A DNA stretch of 55,951 nucleotides. Origin: Chryseosolibacter indicum. Lineage in GTDB: Bacteria; Bacteroidota; Bacteroidia; Cytophagales; Cyclobacteriaceae. The stretch is from the NCBI RefSeq assembly GCF_018598585.1, contig NZ_JAHESD010000035.1:1-55951 (forward strand), in the 5' to 3' direction. Both the position numbers and the translations under genes were made by a program. The notes beneath the pieces are model-generated. The model was not told the origin of the DNA and did no database searches. It saw nothing but the letters and a program-made list of their open reading frames with translations. This document shows positions 27,780 to 36,582 of this stretch, piece after piece (positions within the stretch are counted from its first letter, which is position 1; each line of letters begins with the position of its first letter).

Positions 27780-27796
27780 ATGCAATAATGTTGCAT
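27780..27796 (+). promoter_or_regulatory. Fur/Zur-like operator palindrome
   Basis: ATGCAA and TTGCAT are perfect arms around TAATG, 41 bp before the ATG of the His/Cys-rich gene. Inside it, TAATGTTG matches the Bacteroidota -7 box TAnnTTTG at seven of eight positions, so a bound repressor would cover the promoter. The size and layout fit a Fur-family site; the specific regulator (Zur, Fur or other) is inference. Confidence 0.5.
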
Positions 27797-27836
27797 TTAT
27801 CGAAGAATCACTCTAGATTAGCACCTGATTTTAAAC

Positions 27837-28247
27837 ATGTATATCAGAATCACATCCAAAAAGATAAAGCGTTGCGTCCTCAGGGTGTTTACGTTGCTTT
27901 TGTTGATTCTTTATCTTTCCGCCTCATCTCAGGTTCAATTGATTCACTTATTCGCTCATAATCATAAGGCCTTGATTTCACATTCAGATGAGCAGGAAAA
28001 AGATCCTTGTCATCGCTTGCTTTATCACAATGATACAGAACAAGGTTGTGACCACGGTTCTCACTTAATTATTTCTGATAAATGCCAAATGTGTGATCAT
28101 GCTCACCCGAATGATCAAATGTTTTCATTGAATTTAACCTTCGCCTTAACGAACTGTTTGTTTGCATATTTTGACTTTTATAAGTCTAATTGTGATAGCT
28201 ATTGGGCCGTCATATCTTCTTCACGAGCACCTCCCGTTCTCGCTTAA
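27837..28247 (+). CDS. His/Cys-rich membrane-anchored small protein, probably metal-linked
   Basis: This 136-residue protein has a basic start and one hydrophobic segment (VLRVFTLLLLILYLSAS, about residues 14-30), then a histidine- and cysteine-rich extracytoplasmic stretch: HLFAHNHKAL, DPCHRLLYHND, GCDHGSHL and KCQMCDHAH. A second hydrophobic region follows (LNLTFALTNCLFAYFDFY). No named family is recognised, but such His/Cys clusters usually bind transition metals. It starts 41 bp after the Fur/Zur-like palindrome and precedes a MerC gene, a CxxC protein, a TonB receptor and ABC genes on the same strand. A role as metal sensor or chaperone at the membrane is inferred from composition and context. 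Confidence 0.7.
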   Translation: MYIRITSKKIKRCVLRVFTLLLLILYLSASSQVQLIHLFAHNHKALISHSDEQEKDPCHRLLYHNDTEQGCDHGSHLIISDKCQMCDHAHPNDQMFSLNLTFALTNCLFAYFDFYKSNCDSYWAVISSSRAPPVLA

Positions 28248-28617
28248 TTTATCTTAAGCCCGGAGGTTTTTGCCTATAAGCTTTCAAACTTCCCTTTGCC
28301 ATAACGGTAGTATTCTTCACTTGTCGAATTTCTTATTCCATGTTAAATGGAGCAATTACGCTATTACTGGCTTTGTATTCTTACGCTGCCAATCACAGGC
28401 ATTGTGTCTGAGTTTTCCATAAGAAAAAACTCATTAATAACGGGGATAACCATTTGCCACGTGTGGTCATTCTCATCAACCTGAGGTGAAGCCGGGTCAA
28501 AGTATAAAGTTAAGCATTAACCGAACCTGACACTGCTACTTCATCATCACAGCAGGCAAAACGGTATTGCTATTGAATTAATATAAACGTTTACTAAAAG
28601 TGGTAAAAAACAATAGA
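28248..28617 (+). other. gap with a short open frame and possible remnants
   Basis: No clear gene is present. A 45-codon frame at 28347-28484 (starting MEQLRYYWLCILTLPITG) has a hydrophobic start, and two other frames in the same stretch also give protein-like pieces: a signal-peptide-like LNGAITLLLALYSYAA from 28340, and CGHSHQPEVKPGQSIKLSI ending at about 28531. Together they could be the remains of one small exported His/Cys protein broken by frameshifts, or coincidence. No riboswitch is recognised. Confidence 0.3.
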
Positions 28618-28995
28618 ATGATTTCAAGGTCATATCTTTTAGATAAGACCGGAATGTGGGCTTCTGCATTGTGTGCTATCCATTGTATGGCAGTTCCCAT
28701 AGTTGTGTCCATGTCTGCATTTACTGGGTGGGCTTATTTACATAACGATAGCATTGAGACCGCAGTATTGATGCTGAGTGGTTTGATCGCCGTTGCATCG
28801 CTCGTTCCTTCATATGTAAAACATCACAGAAAGCTTTTACCGATTATCATTTTGTCTTTTGGATTTATTCTTATTGGGGTAAGTCGGTTGTCTCTTGATG
28901 TTAATGAACCTGTCTTTGCTTCTTCTGGCGCAGGGTTAGTGGTGATAGCGCACTTTTTAAACATTCGCTTCTGTAAAAAATCACATACATCATGA
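28618..28995 (+). CDS. MerC-domain inner-membrane protein
   Basis: This 125-residue membrane protein has about four transmembrane segments and the MerC signature ALCAIHCMAVPIV in the first one, with a Cys-x3-Cys pair expected to bind a soft metal. MerC proteins move mercuric or other metal ions across the inner membrane; Bacteroidota chromosomal homologues are rarely tied to mercury resistance and their real metal is unknown. ATG 28618 is preferred to a GTG at 28600. The stop overlaps the ATG of the next gene (ATGA at 28992-28995), so the two are translationally coupled. Confidence 0.85.
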   Translation: MISRSYLLDKTGMWASALCAIHCMAVPIVVSMSAFTGWAYLHNDSIETAVLMLSGLIAVASLVPSYVKHHRKLLPIIILSFGFILIGVSRLSLDVNEPVFASSGAGLVVIAHFLNIRFCKKSHTS

Positions 28996-29426
28996 ACATT
29001 CTGTTTGCAATTATGCTCGCAATAGGTGTAACAAAACAACCACCCTCAAATGGATGGGATATTTTCGCGAAAGTGAAGTTTACACCGCAACTGGTCAAGG
29101 ACGTCAATGAATACTTTCTGATTCCTTTTTTTGATTCGCGTATCAGGTTCTACGAAGGGAAAGAGCTAACACTCGAAGGCTACTACATTCCAATGGATCT
29201 TGAAGGAAGATATACCATCGTCCTGTCAAAGAGTCCGTATGCACAATGTTTCTTCTGCGGAGGTGCCGGGCCTGAATCTATATCCGAGATTATTTTTGCT
29301 TCAAAGCCTCCAAAATTTAAAGCCGATCAGATTATTAAAGTGAGTGGCACGCTTAAACTAAATGATAAAGACATCAATCACCTAAACTTCATTTTAGAAA
29401 ATGCTACCCTTAAAAGCATTCAGTAA
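28992..29426 (+). CDS. exported CxxC protein of unknown function
   Basis: This 144-residue protein has a short signal-like start (NILFAIMLAIGVTKQ) and a beta-rich OB-like body. A striking CFFCGGAGPES motif near residue 89 holds a Cys-x2-Cys pair. Similar small proteins occur beside MerC-type genes in other Bacteroidota, from memory; I cannot name the family with confidence, though a DUF3299-like relationship is possible. It overlaps the MerC gene by four bases. The CxxC pair and the context suggest metal binding or thiol chemistry in the periplasm. Confidence 0.75.
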   Translation: MNILFAIMLAIGVTKQPPSNGWDIFAKVKFTPQLVKDVNEYFLIPFFDSRIRFYEGKELTLEGYYIPMDLEGRYTIVLSKSPYAQCFFCGGAGPESISEIIFASKPPKFKADQIIKVSGTLKLNDKDINHLNFILENATLKSIQ

Positions 29427-29483
29427 ATGAGTGTGCCGAGTGTTGATAGGGAGCGCACTTTCAGCTTAATATATAAGTACAAT

Positions 29484-29504
29484 AATCCTTTGTGTAAAAG
29501 GATT
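29484..29504. promoter_or_regulatory. palindrome upstream of the ABC/TonB genes
   Basis: The perfect 8-bp arms AATCCTTT/AAAGGATT enclose GTGTA, 49 bp before the ABC ATPase gene and 58 bp after the CxxC gene. It has no T-tract, so an operator is more likely than a terminator. Confidence 0.4.
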
Positions 29505-29552
29505 GAGTCCAATATGTAAATGAGCCAAAGAAATTATTAAAACATAAATATC

Positions 29553-30248
29553 ATGCTTCAAGCAAAAAACCTTACAAAAGAATTTAATGGAAGAAAGGCT
29601 TTGGACAACCTGAATCTTTCTGTCCGCAAAGGCGAGATCTATTGTCTGCTCGGCCAAAACGGAGCTGGCAAAACAACAACAATCAATATCTTTCTTGGGT
29701 TTCTTGATGCGACTAGTGGCGAAGCTTTAATCAATGGAAGTGAAGTGAAAACCAATAGAGCAGCAACAAATAGAATGATTGCCTATATACCTGAAGTTGT
29801 TCAATTGTATGGAAATCTTTCCGGCATAGAGAACCTTGACTTCTTTAGTCGATTGGCGGGCTTCTCATATTCCGAGGCAGAACTAAGAGTCTTTCTAACA
29901 AAATCAGGTTTGCAGGAAGAAGCGCAGACAAGGCGTTTATCAACTTATTCAAAGGGAATGCGGCAAAAGGTAGGGATCGCAATAGCATTGTCAAAAAAAG
30001 CAGATGTAATTTTCATGGACGAGCCTACATCCGGACTTGATCCAAAGGCTACAGCCGAGTTCACCGAGCTCTGCAAAGCCTTTGTCGCGGAAGGTAAATC
30101 AATTTTCATGGCAACACATGACATCTTTAATGCTGTAAATGTCGGAACGCGCATTGGGATTATGCGTGAGGGTGTACTTGTTCACGAGCTTACCACCCAC
30201 GACATCAACGCTAATCAGCTTCAACAACTTTATCTGGAGACTATTTAA
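29553..30248 (+). CDS. ABC transporter ATP-binding protein (ABC-2 exporter type)
   Basis: This 231-residue ATPase energises the two permeases encoded downstream. The Walker A loop GQNGAGKTTT lies at residues 34-43, and a Q-loop-like region is followed by the signature YSKGMRQKVGIAIAL. Walker B and D-loop are VIFMDEPTSGLDP and the switch histidine is in MATHDIF. It resembles the NatA/CcmA/NosF group that pairs with ABC-2 membrane proteins. The permeases follow only after the TonB receptor gene, which lies 13 bp downstream, so the receptor is embedded inside the ABC operon. Export of a metal chelate or copper-type handling is possible; the cargo is unknown. Confidence 0.9.
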   Translation: MLQAKNLTKEFNGRKALDNLNLSVRKGEIYCLLGQNGAGKTTTINIFLGFLDATSGEALINGSEVKTNRAATNRMIAYIPEVVQLYGNLSGIENLDFFSRLAGFSYSEAELRVFLTKSGLQEEAQTRRLSTYSKGMRQKVGIAIALSKKADVIFMDEPTSGLDPKATAEFTELCKAFVAEGKSIFMATHDIFNAVNVGTRIGIMREGVLVHELTTHDINANQLQQLYLETI

Positions 30249-30261
30249 AATATTCAGTAGG

Positions 30262-32766
30262 ATGAAAAGATTATTACTTATATCAATTCTGCTCTTCGTA
30301 ATGACGTGCTCCTCAGGATGGGCACAAATTGTTGTGACAGGTAGAGTTATAAATCAGTCTCAGGCAGCTGTGACAGGGGCCTCTGTCACTATCAAAAGTG
30401 GCAGCAATGCAAATGGAGGCACAACAGATGAAAGTGGAATTTTTAAAATTGAACTTCGGGCACTAGGTATTTATGACGTCGAGATCAGCTCCGTTGGATA
30501 TGATCCTTACATTCGCTCATATACGTTTAATGAAATAAAAATCTATAACCTCGGATCCACTGTTCTGACAGAATACACACAGGAATTGCAGACGGTGGAA
30601 GTAGTAGGAAGGATCGATCGGGATTACCACAGTGACTATTCGTTTTCAGCAACGAAGTCTGGTATCAAAAACAAAGAACTGCCTCAATCCCTGTCTACCA
30701 TTACGAAAGAATTGATTTCAGACAGACAAGCCTTTCAATTGGCAGATGCAGTAAAAATTGTAAGTGGTGTGTCGCCATCCAGCTTCTATAATCAATACAA
30801 TATTAGAGGAATCAGTCAGAACGAAGAGGGCCAGATCATTAATGGCATGCGTACACGCCAATATTATTTCCTTCAACCCATCACCTCAAACATTGAACGA
30901 ATCGAAGTGTTGAAAGGTCCCGCTTCAGTAACCTTCTCAAGTGTCGACCCGGGTGGAAGCATCAACATGGTTACCAAGAAGCCTTTGGCTACCGAACGCA
31001 GGGAAGTAAGCATGGGGGTTGGTAGCTTTAGTACTATGCGTGCAACACTTGATTTTACTGGACCTTTGAATGAATCGAAAACTTTGCTTTACAGAATTAA
31101 CGGTGGGCTACAGGAAGGAAGGTCTTTTCGGGACCTCGTAAAAAACAATGCAGTTCTTGTCTCCCCATCCATAAGCTATATTCCCAGTGACAAAACTGCA
31201 ATCAACGCAGAGATGATTTATAGTAATAGCACAGGTACGCTGGATCGTGGCCAGCCCATATTTGGTGCAATTGCCGGTGCCACAGATCTTAACAGTACTC
31301 CAATCAGCTTAAATCTTGGTGCTGCAAATGACTTTTTCAAATCCAAAGAGATGATCATTATGACCAGCGTAGCACATCAGTTTTCGTCAAAGATTGGGTT
31401 CAATACAACGTATATGAAACAAACCTGGACCGAAAATCTTCAGGAGCATCGTACGACTAATGCTTTCGCAGTTGATATTAATAACGAACCCGTAACAAAT
31501 CTTGCCGCAATGCAGTTTGTGCAGCGTCAGCAATACTGGAACACCGATAACCTGACAGCGTACTTAAACTTTGATTTTAATACTGGCAACGTGAGACATA
31601 AACTGTTGACCGGATATGATTTGAGTAGGTGGCATAAGACAAAGGGTGGCGGACAGAACGCTGCAAGAGGATTTCTGCTGAATGATGGGACCGTTGCCAG
31701 TTCATTCATTCCTGCGAATGCATCCAACTATCAAACAATAACAATTGACGGAAGAACGCTGCCTAAGCCGAACGTGAATCATTTCAACCTCAGTAATCCT
31801 TCTTACACAATTCGTAATGTAGATGATTACACCATGAACTCGCGCACCGCCGTTCCATCTGCAATGACAAGCACAAATGCAGTATATATTCAGGAGCAAG
31901 TTAAAATTGGAAAATGGTCTGCGTTGCTGAGTTTAAGAAATGAATGGTTTGAGGACATAACAAACTACAAAGCTCCTTCTGAGGCATCATTTGATAACAC
32001 CGCGCTGATTCCGCGAATAGGAGTAACGTACGAGATTGTTAAACAAGTTCACGTTTATGCTACTTACCTGGAGGGCTACCAGCCACAGTCCAACACTGTG
32101 TCATTGATGCCTAGCACAGGCGCATTTTTCTGGGATCCAAATTCGCCAGCACGTTTTAAACCATTGATCAGTGACCTGAAGGAACTGGGGGCAAAATCTG
32201 AGTTGCTTGGCGGAAGAATAATCATGACATTGGCTGCATACGAGATCAATCAAAAAAATATTCTCATCAATGCAAATCTTCCGGCATTTCCTGATTCACT
32301 TGTGCAACGTGGAGCAGACAGAAGCCGTGGAATTGAATGGGAACTCTCAGGTTATATTACTCCTGACCTTCAGATCAATGCTTCCTACAGCTTTATAGAC
32401 GCCAGAATTGTTGAAGACAGCAACGAGATTTTGAATGGCAGGCGAAAAGAAAATACCCCCACTCACAGTGGTAATATCTGGATGCGTTACAATTTTTCGC
32501 AGTCAACCCTTCACGACTTAGGTGTGGGAGTGGGGATGCAATACAACGGGAGTAAGGTTCCATGGTTTTCTCGCTCGTTTGAAGTTCCCGGGTATACCAT
32601 AATGGATGTTGCACTGTACTACACGCCGTCGAAGGCCCACATGCAACTCGCACTCAATATCAACAATGTGTTTGATACAACATATTGGATAGGAGCGCAG
32701 AATTACCTGCGTCTTTTCCCTGGTGCGCCACGAAACTTCATGCTTACTGCCACTTATAAATTCTAA
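30262..32766 (+). CDS. TonB-dependent siderophore-type receptor
   Basis: This 834-residue outer-membrane receptor starts at ATG 30262 with a signal peptide (LLLISILLFVMTCSSGWAQ). A carboxypeptidase-regulatory-like domain follows (about 25-105), then the plug (about 130-245) with ELPQSLSTITKELISDRQ, YNIRGISQNEEG, IERIEVLKGPASVTFSSVDP and GGSINMVTKKP, which are hallmarks of the FhuA/FpvA siderophore receptor group. The barrel ends NFMLTATYKF. It has no STN domain and no SusD. Its place between an ABC ATPase and two ABC-2 permeases, and behind MerC and His/Cys-rich proteins, points to a metal or metal-chelate substrate. It ends four bases before the next start. Confidence 0.92.
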   Translation: MKRLLLISILLFVMTCSSGWAQIVVTGRVINQSQAAVTGASVTIKSGSNANGGTTDESGIFKIELRALGIYDVEISSVGYDPYIRSYTFNEIKIYNLGSTVLTEYTQELQTVEVVGRIDRDYHSDYSFSATKSGIKNKELPQSLSTITKELISDRQAFQLADAVKIVSGVSPSSFYNQYNIRGISQNEEGQIINGMRTRQYYFLQPITSNIERIEVLKGPASVTFSSVDPGGSINMVTKKPLATERREVSMGVGSFSTMRATLDFTGPLNESKTLLYRINGGLQEGRSFRDLVKNNAVLVSPSISYIPSDKTAINAEMIYSNSTGTLDRGQPIFGAIAGATDLNSTPISLNLGAANDFFKSKEMIIMTSVAHQFSSKIGFNTTYMKQTWTENLQEHRTTNAFAVDINNEPVTNLAAMQFVQRQQYWNTDNLTAYLNFDFNTGNVRHKLLTGYDLSRWHKTKGGGQNAARGFLLNDGTVASSFIPANASNYQTITIDGRTLPKPNVNHFNLSNPSYTIRNVDDYTMNSRTAVPSAMTSTNAVYIQEQVKIGKWSALLSLRNEWFEDITNYKAPSEASFDNTALIPRIGVTYEIVKQVHVYATYLEGYQPQSNTVSLMPSTGAFFWDPNSPARFKPLISDLKELGAKSELLGGRIIMTLAAYEINQKNILINANLPAFPDSLVQRGADRSRGIEWELSGYITPDLQINASYSFIDARIVEDSNEILNGRRKENTPTHSGNIWMRYNFSQSTLHDLGVGVGMQYNGSKVPWFSRSFEVPGYTIMDVALYYTPSKAHMQLALNINNVFDTTYWIGAQNYLRLFPGAPRNFMLTATYKF

Positions 32767-32770
32767 GTTG

Positions 32771-34216
32771 ATGAATCAGATTATTGTATTATTGATCGCC
32801 AGGAACTTTGTTAAAAACACGTTCCATTCAAAAGCAATCTATGGAATATTGGTTGTGCTCATGCTGACGGTAGCTTATGCAGCATATACGGGTTGGAAAA
32901 CCTTTAAAGATCAGAATCGAATGAGAGAACAATTCCAGTCAAAAGCACGGGAAAGCTGGGAGAACAATCCCGATAAGCATCCGCATAGGATGGCACACTT
33001 TGGATCTTTTGCATTCAGAATCAAACACCCGCTGAGTGTCTTTGATTTCGGTCTTGAAAGCTTCACAGGAAATGCAGTTTACCTGGAAGCACACAAACAG
33101 AACACAATAAATTTTTCAGAGGCAAGTCTCTCTACTGGATTGTTACGGTTTGGAGAAATTAGCATGGCGATGTTACTTCAGATCATCCTGCCACTGGTGG
33201 TTATATTTCTTGGTTTCAGTGCAGTCTCTTCTGACCGTGAAAACGGTACACTCAAAATTATCCTGACACAAGGCGGGGGTTGGAAGGAAATATTAATTGC
33301 AAAGTCGTTAGGCTTGTTTGCCGTTGTGTGTTTGGTACTTGTGCCTGTAATGCTGATTACATTTGCGTTGTTAATGGAGTCGAGCGCGTCCATTAACGTC
33401 GAATGCCTGGGCCGCTATGCTGGCTTGCTTGTCGTTTATCATGTATTTATAGCTGTGGTTTGCATTACTACCGTTGTTGTGTCTGCAACAAGTTCATCTT
33501 CAAAAAATGCACTTATGGTTCTCCTTGGAGTCTGGCTGCTTCTGGCCGTTATCCTTCCAAGAACCACTCAAGCTGTTGGAAGCTATTTTTTTCCAACGCC
33601 TTCTAAGATTGAATTTGAAACTGCCATTGAAGAAGATGTTCTTAGGGAGGGAGACAGCCACAACCCGAGTGATCCACGTTACAAGCACCTGAAGGACTCT
33701 GTGCTTCAGGCCCATCATGTAGAGTCGGTAGAAGAACTTCCTTTTAACTACAGCGGATTTGTTATGCGGGAAGGAGAAAAAATTAGCACGAATATTTATA
33801 ATGATCATTTAAAAAAATTGTTGAACGTCTATGAAAAGCAAAACAGTCTTACAAAATTCTCTTCGTTCATCAACCCACTCACTGCTGTCCGGAACCTCTC
33901 TATGGCGCTTTCCGGAACTGATTTTGAATCATACAAAGTATTCCAGGATGAATCTGAAGCATATCGTTACCAGCTCGCGCAGAAAATGAATGAACTGCAG
34001 ATGAAATTCATTAGTAATAAAAAACTTGGCCCAAGTGATAAACCGTACGTCATTGATAGGCATCATTGGAAAGAAGTGCCGGACTTTAAACCTAGCTTTG
34101 TCTCAATCGGTACTTCCCTAAAGCACGAAATCGTATCAATCATCGCGTTGTTGTTGTGGTGCGCCGGGGCATGGATTGTAACTGATCGTATCTCTAAAAA
34201 ACTTAAAGCCATTTAG
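32771..34216 (+). CDS. ABC-2 type permease, DUF3526-like (first)
   Basis: This 481-residue membrane protein has a first helix at about residues 17-40, a large extracytoplasmic loop (about 40-140), a block of helices (about 140-285, including VIFLGFSAVSSDRENGTLKI), a second large loop (about 290-450) and a last helix (IVSIIALLLWCAGAWIV). The SDRENGTLKI sequence is the typical coupling segment of ABC-2 permeases. The loop-rich layout fits the DUF3526 group often found in pairs. ATG 32771 is used. The next permease starts two bases after its stop; the pair would form the membrane channel for the ATPase at 29553. Confidence 0.85.
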   Translation: MNQIIVLLIARNFVKNTFHSKAIYGILVVLMLTVAYAAYTGWKTFKDQNRMREQFQSKARESWENNPDKHPHRMAHFGSFAFRIKHPLSVFDFGLESFTGNAVYLEAHKQNTINFSEASLSTGLLRFGEISMAMLLQIILPLVVIFLGFSAVSSDRENGTLKIILTQGGGWKEILIAKSLGLFAVVCLVLVPVMLITFALLMESSASINVECLGRYAGLLVVYHVFIAVVCITTVVVSATSSSSKNALMVLLGVWLLLAVILPRTTQAVGSYFFPTPSKIEFETAIEEDVLREGDSHNPSDPRYKHLKDSVLQAHHVESVEELPFNYSGFVMREGEKISTNIYNDHLKKLLNVYEKQNSLTKFSSFINPLTAVRNLSMALSGTDFESYKVFQDESEAYRYQLAQKMNELQMKFISNKKLGPSDKPYVIDRHHWKEVPDFKPSFVSIGTSLKHEIVSIIALLLWCAGAWIVTDRISKKLKAI

Positions 34217-34218
34217 CC

Positions 34219-35568
34219 ATGTACTCACTTCTTATTAAACAATTCTTGAGATCACGTATCTCAATTTTCGCCCTGATCCTCCTGTTGATCATGGGAATAG
34301 TTGCGATTATCATAGGCAGGCAATTTCTGCTAAAGCAGAAAGAAACAATATCACGCATCACAGAACATCAGCAAAAGCATATCGAACGCAATGTTGCAGC
34401 GCATGATGAAATGGGACTCCTGCTTTATTATATAAAATTCTCTTTGATTAATGCCCCAGATAAGCTCGCTGGCTTATCTATTGGCCAGCGGGATATAAAT
34501 CCTGCAATTCAAAGTGTCACGATTCGAACACTGGAAGGTCAAAAGTATGATACAGATCTGGCCAATCCGGTTCATTTGCAAATTGGAAACCTTGATCTCG
34601 GCTTCGTGATCATCTACCTATTTCCACTTGTGATTATTGCGTTTACATTTAATCTCTTGTCGGAGGATGATGAGTCGGGAACCTGGAAGCTGTTGACCGT
34701 ACAGTCGAGGTCGGCATTTCGATTTTTGCTAGCCAAGCTTCTCGTAAGAGCCATATTTATCTACGGTCTACTACTGATGCTAATGATAATTGCAGCTATT
34801 ATACTTTCACTTCCCATGAGCACTTCGTTATTAGCTTTCTTTTTAATAAGCGTATTATATATCGCGTCCTGGTTTACGTTGTGCTTCTGGTTATCCGTGT
34901 TTAAAAAAAGTTCCCGTTTTAACGTTCTTACGTTGCTTACAATCTGGGTCCTGCTCACCATTCTTGCACCTGCTTCCATTAACAATCTCGTTTCGGTTCT
35001 TTATCCTGTCCCTGAATCATTGGGGACTATGGTAAAGCAACGTGATGCTTATCATGAAAAATGGGACATGCCCAAGGAGGTTACTATGCAGAGGTTCTAC
35101 GCCCACTATCCGCAGTTTCAGAAGTATGGTATTCCGCAGGATTCGTTTGGCTGGCTTTGGTATTATGCGATGCAACAGATGGGTGATGATGAGTCACAGG
35201 TTCAGAGCATGGCTATGAAAGAGAAAATTCTTTTGCGTGAAAAAACTAGTCGAGGCATTGCTCAACTACTTCCAACGCTCCACACTCAAATGCATTTAAA
35301 TGATCTTGCCGGAACTAGCCTGACTGATTATGTCACACTGCTCGATAGTGCCAGCAGTTTTCATGAAAAAATGAGAATGTTTTTCTATCCTAAAATTTTT
35401 GAAAATGCGCCGGTGGAAAGTGTAGACTGGTCGAAATTGAAGCCAGAATATTTGTCACCTGATCAGGAGATCCATTGGCTTGACATGGTAATGCCGCTCG
35501 TTATTTTTATTCTTGTTCTAGGAGGGTGGACATTCTTCCGATCATCACAACTTTATTCACTTGAATAA
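34219..35568 (+). CDS. ABC-2 type permease, DUF3526-like (second)
   Basis: This 449-residue membrane protein has the same layout as its upstream neighbour: N-terminal helix (ISIFALILLLIMGIVAIIIG), extracytoplasmic loop, helices from about residue 130 with FNLLSEDDESGTWKLLTVQS as the ABC-2 coupling segment, a second large loop and a final helix (MVMPLVIFILVLGGWTF). The two permeases are diverged homologues and probably form a heterodimer. It is the last gene of the run that began near 27837; no clear terminator is seen after it. Confidence 0.85.
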   Translation: MYSLLIKQFLRSRISIFALILLLIMGIVAIIIGRQFLLKQKETISRITEHQQKHIERNVAAHDEMGLLLYYIKFSLINAPDKLAGLSIGQRDINPAIQSVTIRTLEGQKYDTDLANPVHLQIGNLDLGFVIIYLFPLVIIAFTFNLLSEDDESGTWKLLTVQSRSAFRFLLAKLLVRAIFIYGLLLMLMIIAAIILSLPMSTSLLAFFLISVLYIASWFTLCFWLSVFKKSSRFNVLTLLTIWVLLTILAPASINNLVSVLYPVPESLGTMVKQRDAYHEKWDMPKEVTMQRFYAHYPQFQKYGIPQDSFGWLWYYAMQQMGDDESQVQSMAMKEKILLREKTSRGIAQLLPTLHTQMHLNDLAGTSLTDYVTLLDSASSFHEKMRMFFYPKIFENAPVESVDWSKLKPEYLSPDQEIHWLDMVMPLVIFILVLGGWTFFRSSQLYSLE

Positions 35569-35686
35569 TGCTACCTGGTTGACTTATTGTATTCATAGGC
35601 GTTGCTTTGGCGTTTCGAAAACTACTCGCAGCATGCAGTAGATTTTGAACGCCAGCAATCCTCAATCCTTAACGACATAGAAGCAT

Positions 35687-35926
35687 ATGAATGTTACAGT
35701 TGATGGACAACTTTTGGCCGGTATTGCCGACGAAAGATTTAATGAAATGAAGGCGAAGAATTTAACTCACATTTATAACCTTCATATTGGCTGCGATCCG
35801 TTCGGTCTCGTTTTGTGCAGAGACAAATGCTGTCCAGATTCATTCTTCAAATTGGCAATTGAGAATGGATTGATTCCTCTTAAAAGCTTCATCACCTTAA
35901 CGATGACTTCATTGTATTCTCTTTAG
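35687..35926 (+). CDS. possible small Cys-containing protein
   Basis: This 79-codon ATG frame in the 381-bp space between the permease and the convergent response regulator has no recognised family. It begins MNVTVDGQLLAGIADERF and contains GCDPFGLVLCRDKCCPDSFF, with four cysteines in a short span that might bind a metal. Protein-like composition favours a gene, but there is no clear RBS and no homologue in the window. The rest of 35569-35949 holds nothing recognisable. Confidence 0.35.
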   Translation: MNVTVDGQLLAGIADERFNEMKAKNLTHIYNLHIGCDPFGLVLCRDKCCPDSFFKLAIENGLIPLKSFITLTMTSLYSL

Positions 35927-35949
35927 TATACTCCTTGCGTGAAGGGGAA

Positions 35950-36579
35950 TTAAATAAGGCACCTGTCCATTGCAATTTTTATAAGTACTGCAGTGTTTTT
36001 TGCTTTAAGTTTGGCCATGAGGTTTCGTCTATGGCTCTCAATCGTTAGCTGACTGACAAATAGCTTTTCAGCTATTTCAGGAGCTGTAAAACCTTCCGCA
36101 ATAAATTTGAGTACCTCTTTTTCTCTTCGAGTAAGGGGTAAAACCTCATCAGCATCGTTACTACTTTGTGGTTTATATAAGGTATTACCGGCCTCTTTAC
36201 TGATAAAAATATTGCCCTTGTATGCCTGACGTATGGCTTCGTGTATTTCAACAATGTCTGTGTTCTTAAGAATATAACCACGTGCACCATTTTCCATCAT
36301 TTTACTTACATAGCTTCGTTGGCTAAAAGTACTTAGCGCGATGATTTTCAGATACGGATGAGTAATGAGCAGATCGGTACAAAGATCAATACCGTTTCCA
36401 TCAGGTAAGTTAATGTCCATCAGAACAACATCCGCAGTGTTGCCTTCAAAGAAGCTTCTGCAGGAAACAGCATTGACGGCATGTCCTACAACTTCTATAT
36501 CCTGCTCATGTTGCAACGCGGATCGAAGCCCCTCAATAATAAGACTATGATCATCAACAATAAACAAACGTATAGCCAT
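35950..36579 (-). CDS. NarL/LuxR-type response regulator
   Basis: This 209-residue regulator has a receiver domain (about residues 1-120) with the acidic pocket IVDDH, phosphoacceptor Asp in VVLMDINLPDGNG, the conserved Thr/Ser in ALSTFSQ and Lys in YILKNTD. The LuxR-type helix-turn-helix (about 145-205) carries LTRREKEVLKFIAEGFTAPE and SQLTIESHRRNLMAKL. It starts three bases after the sensor kinase stop, so the pair is an operon. It is a close paralogue of the regulator at 40882-41517. Target genes are not visible from sequence; the TACTG repeats at 38691 and the surface-protein genes to the right are candidates. Confidence 0.92.
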   Translation of the reverse strand: MAIRLFIVDDHSLIIEGLRSALQHEQDIEVVGHAVNAVSCRSFFEGNTADVVLMDINLPDGNGIDLCTDLLITHPYLKIIALSTFSQRSYVSKMMENGARGYILKNTDIVEIHEAIRQAYKGNIFISKEAGNTLYKPQSSNDADEVLPLTRREKEVLKFIAEGFTAPEIAEKLFVSQLTIESHRRNLMAKLKAKNTAVLIKIAMDRCLI

Positions 36580-36582
36580 CAA

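Noticed and set aside
28248-28617. Cobalamin or other riboswitch upstream of the MerC gene
   Set aside because: No conserved riboswitch core could be recognised by eye in this interval.
30139-30261. 41-residue N-terminal extension of the TonB receptor
   Set aside because: It overlaps the ABC ATPase gene and would bury the clear signal peptide that starts at ATG 30262.
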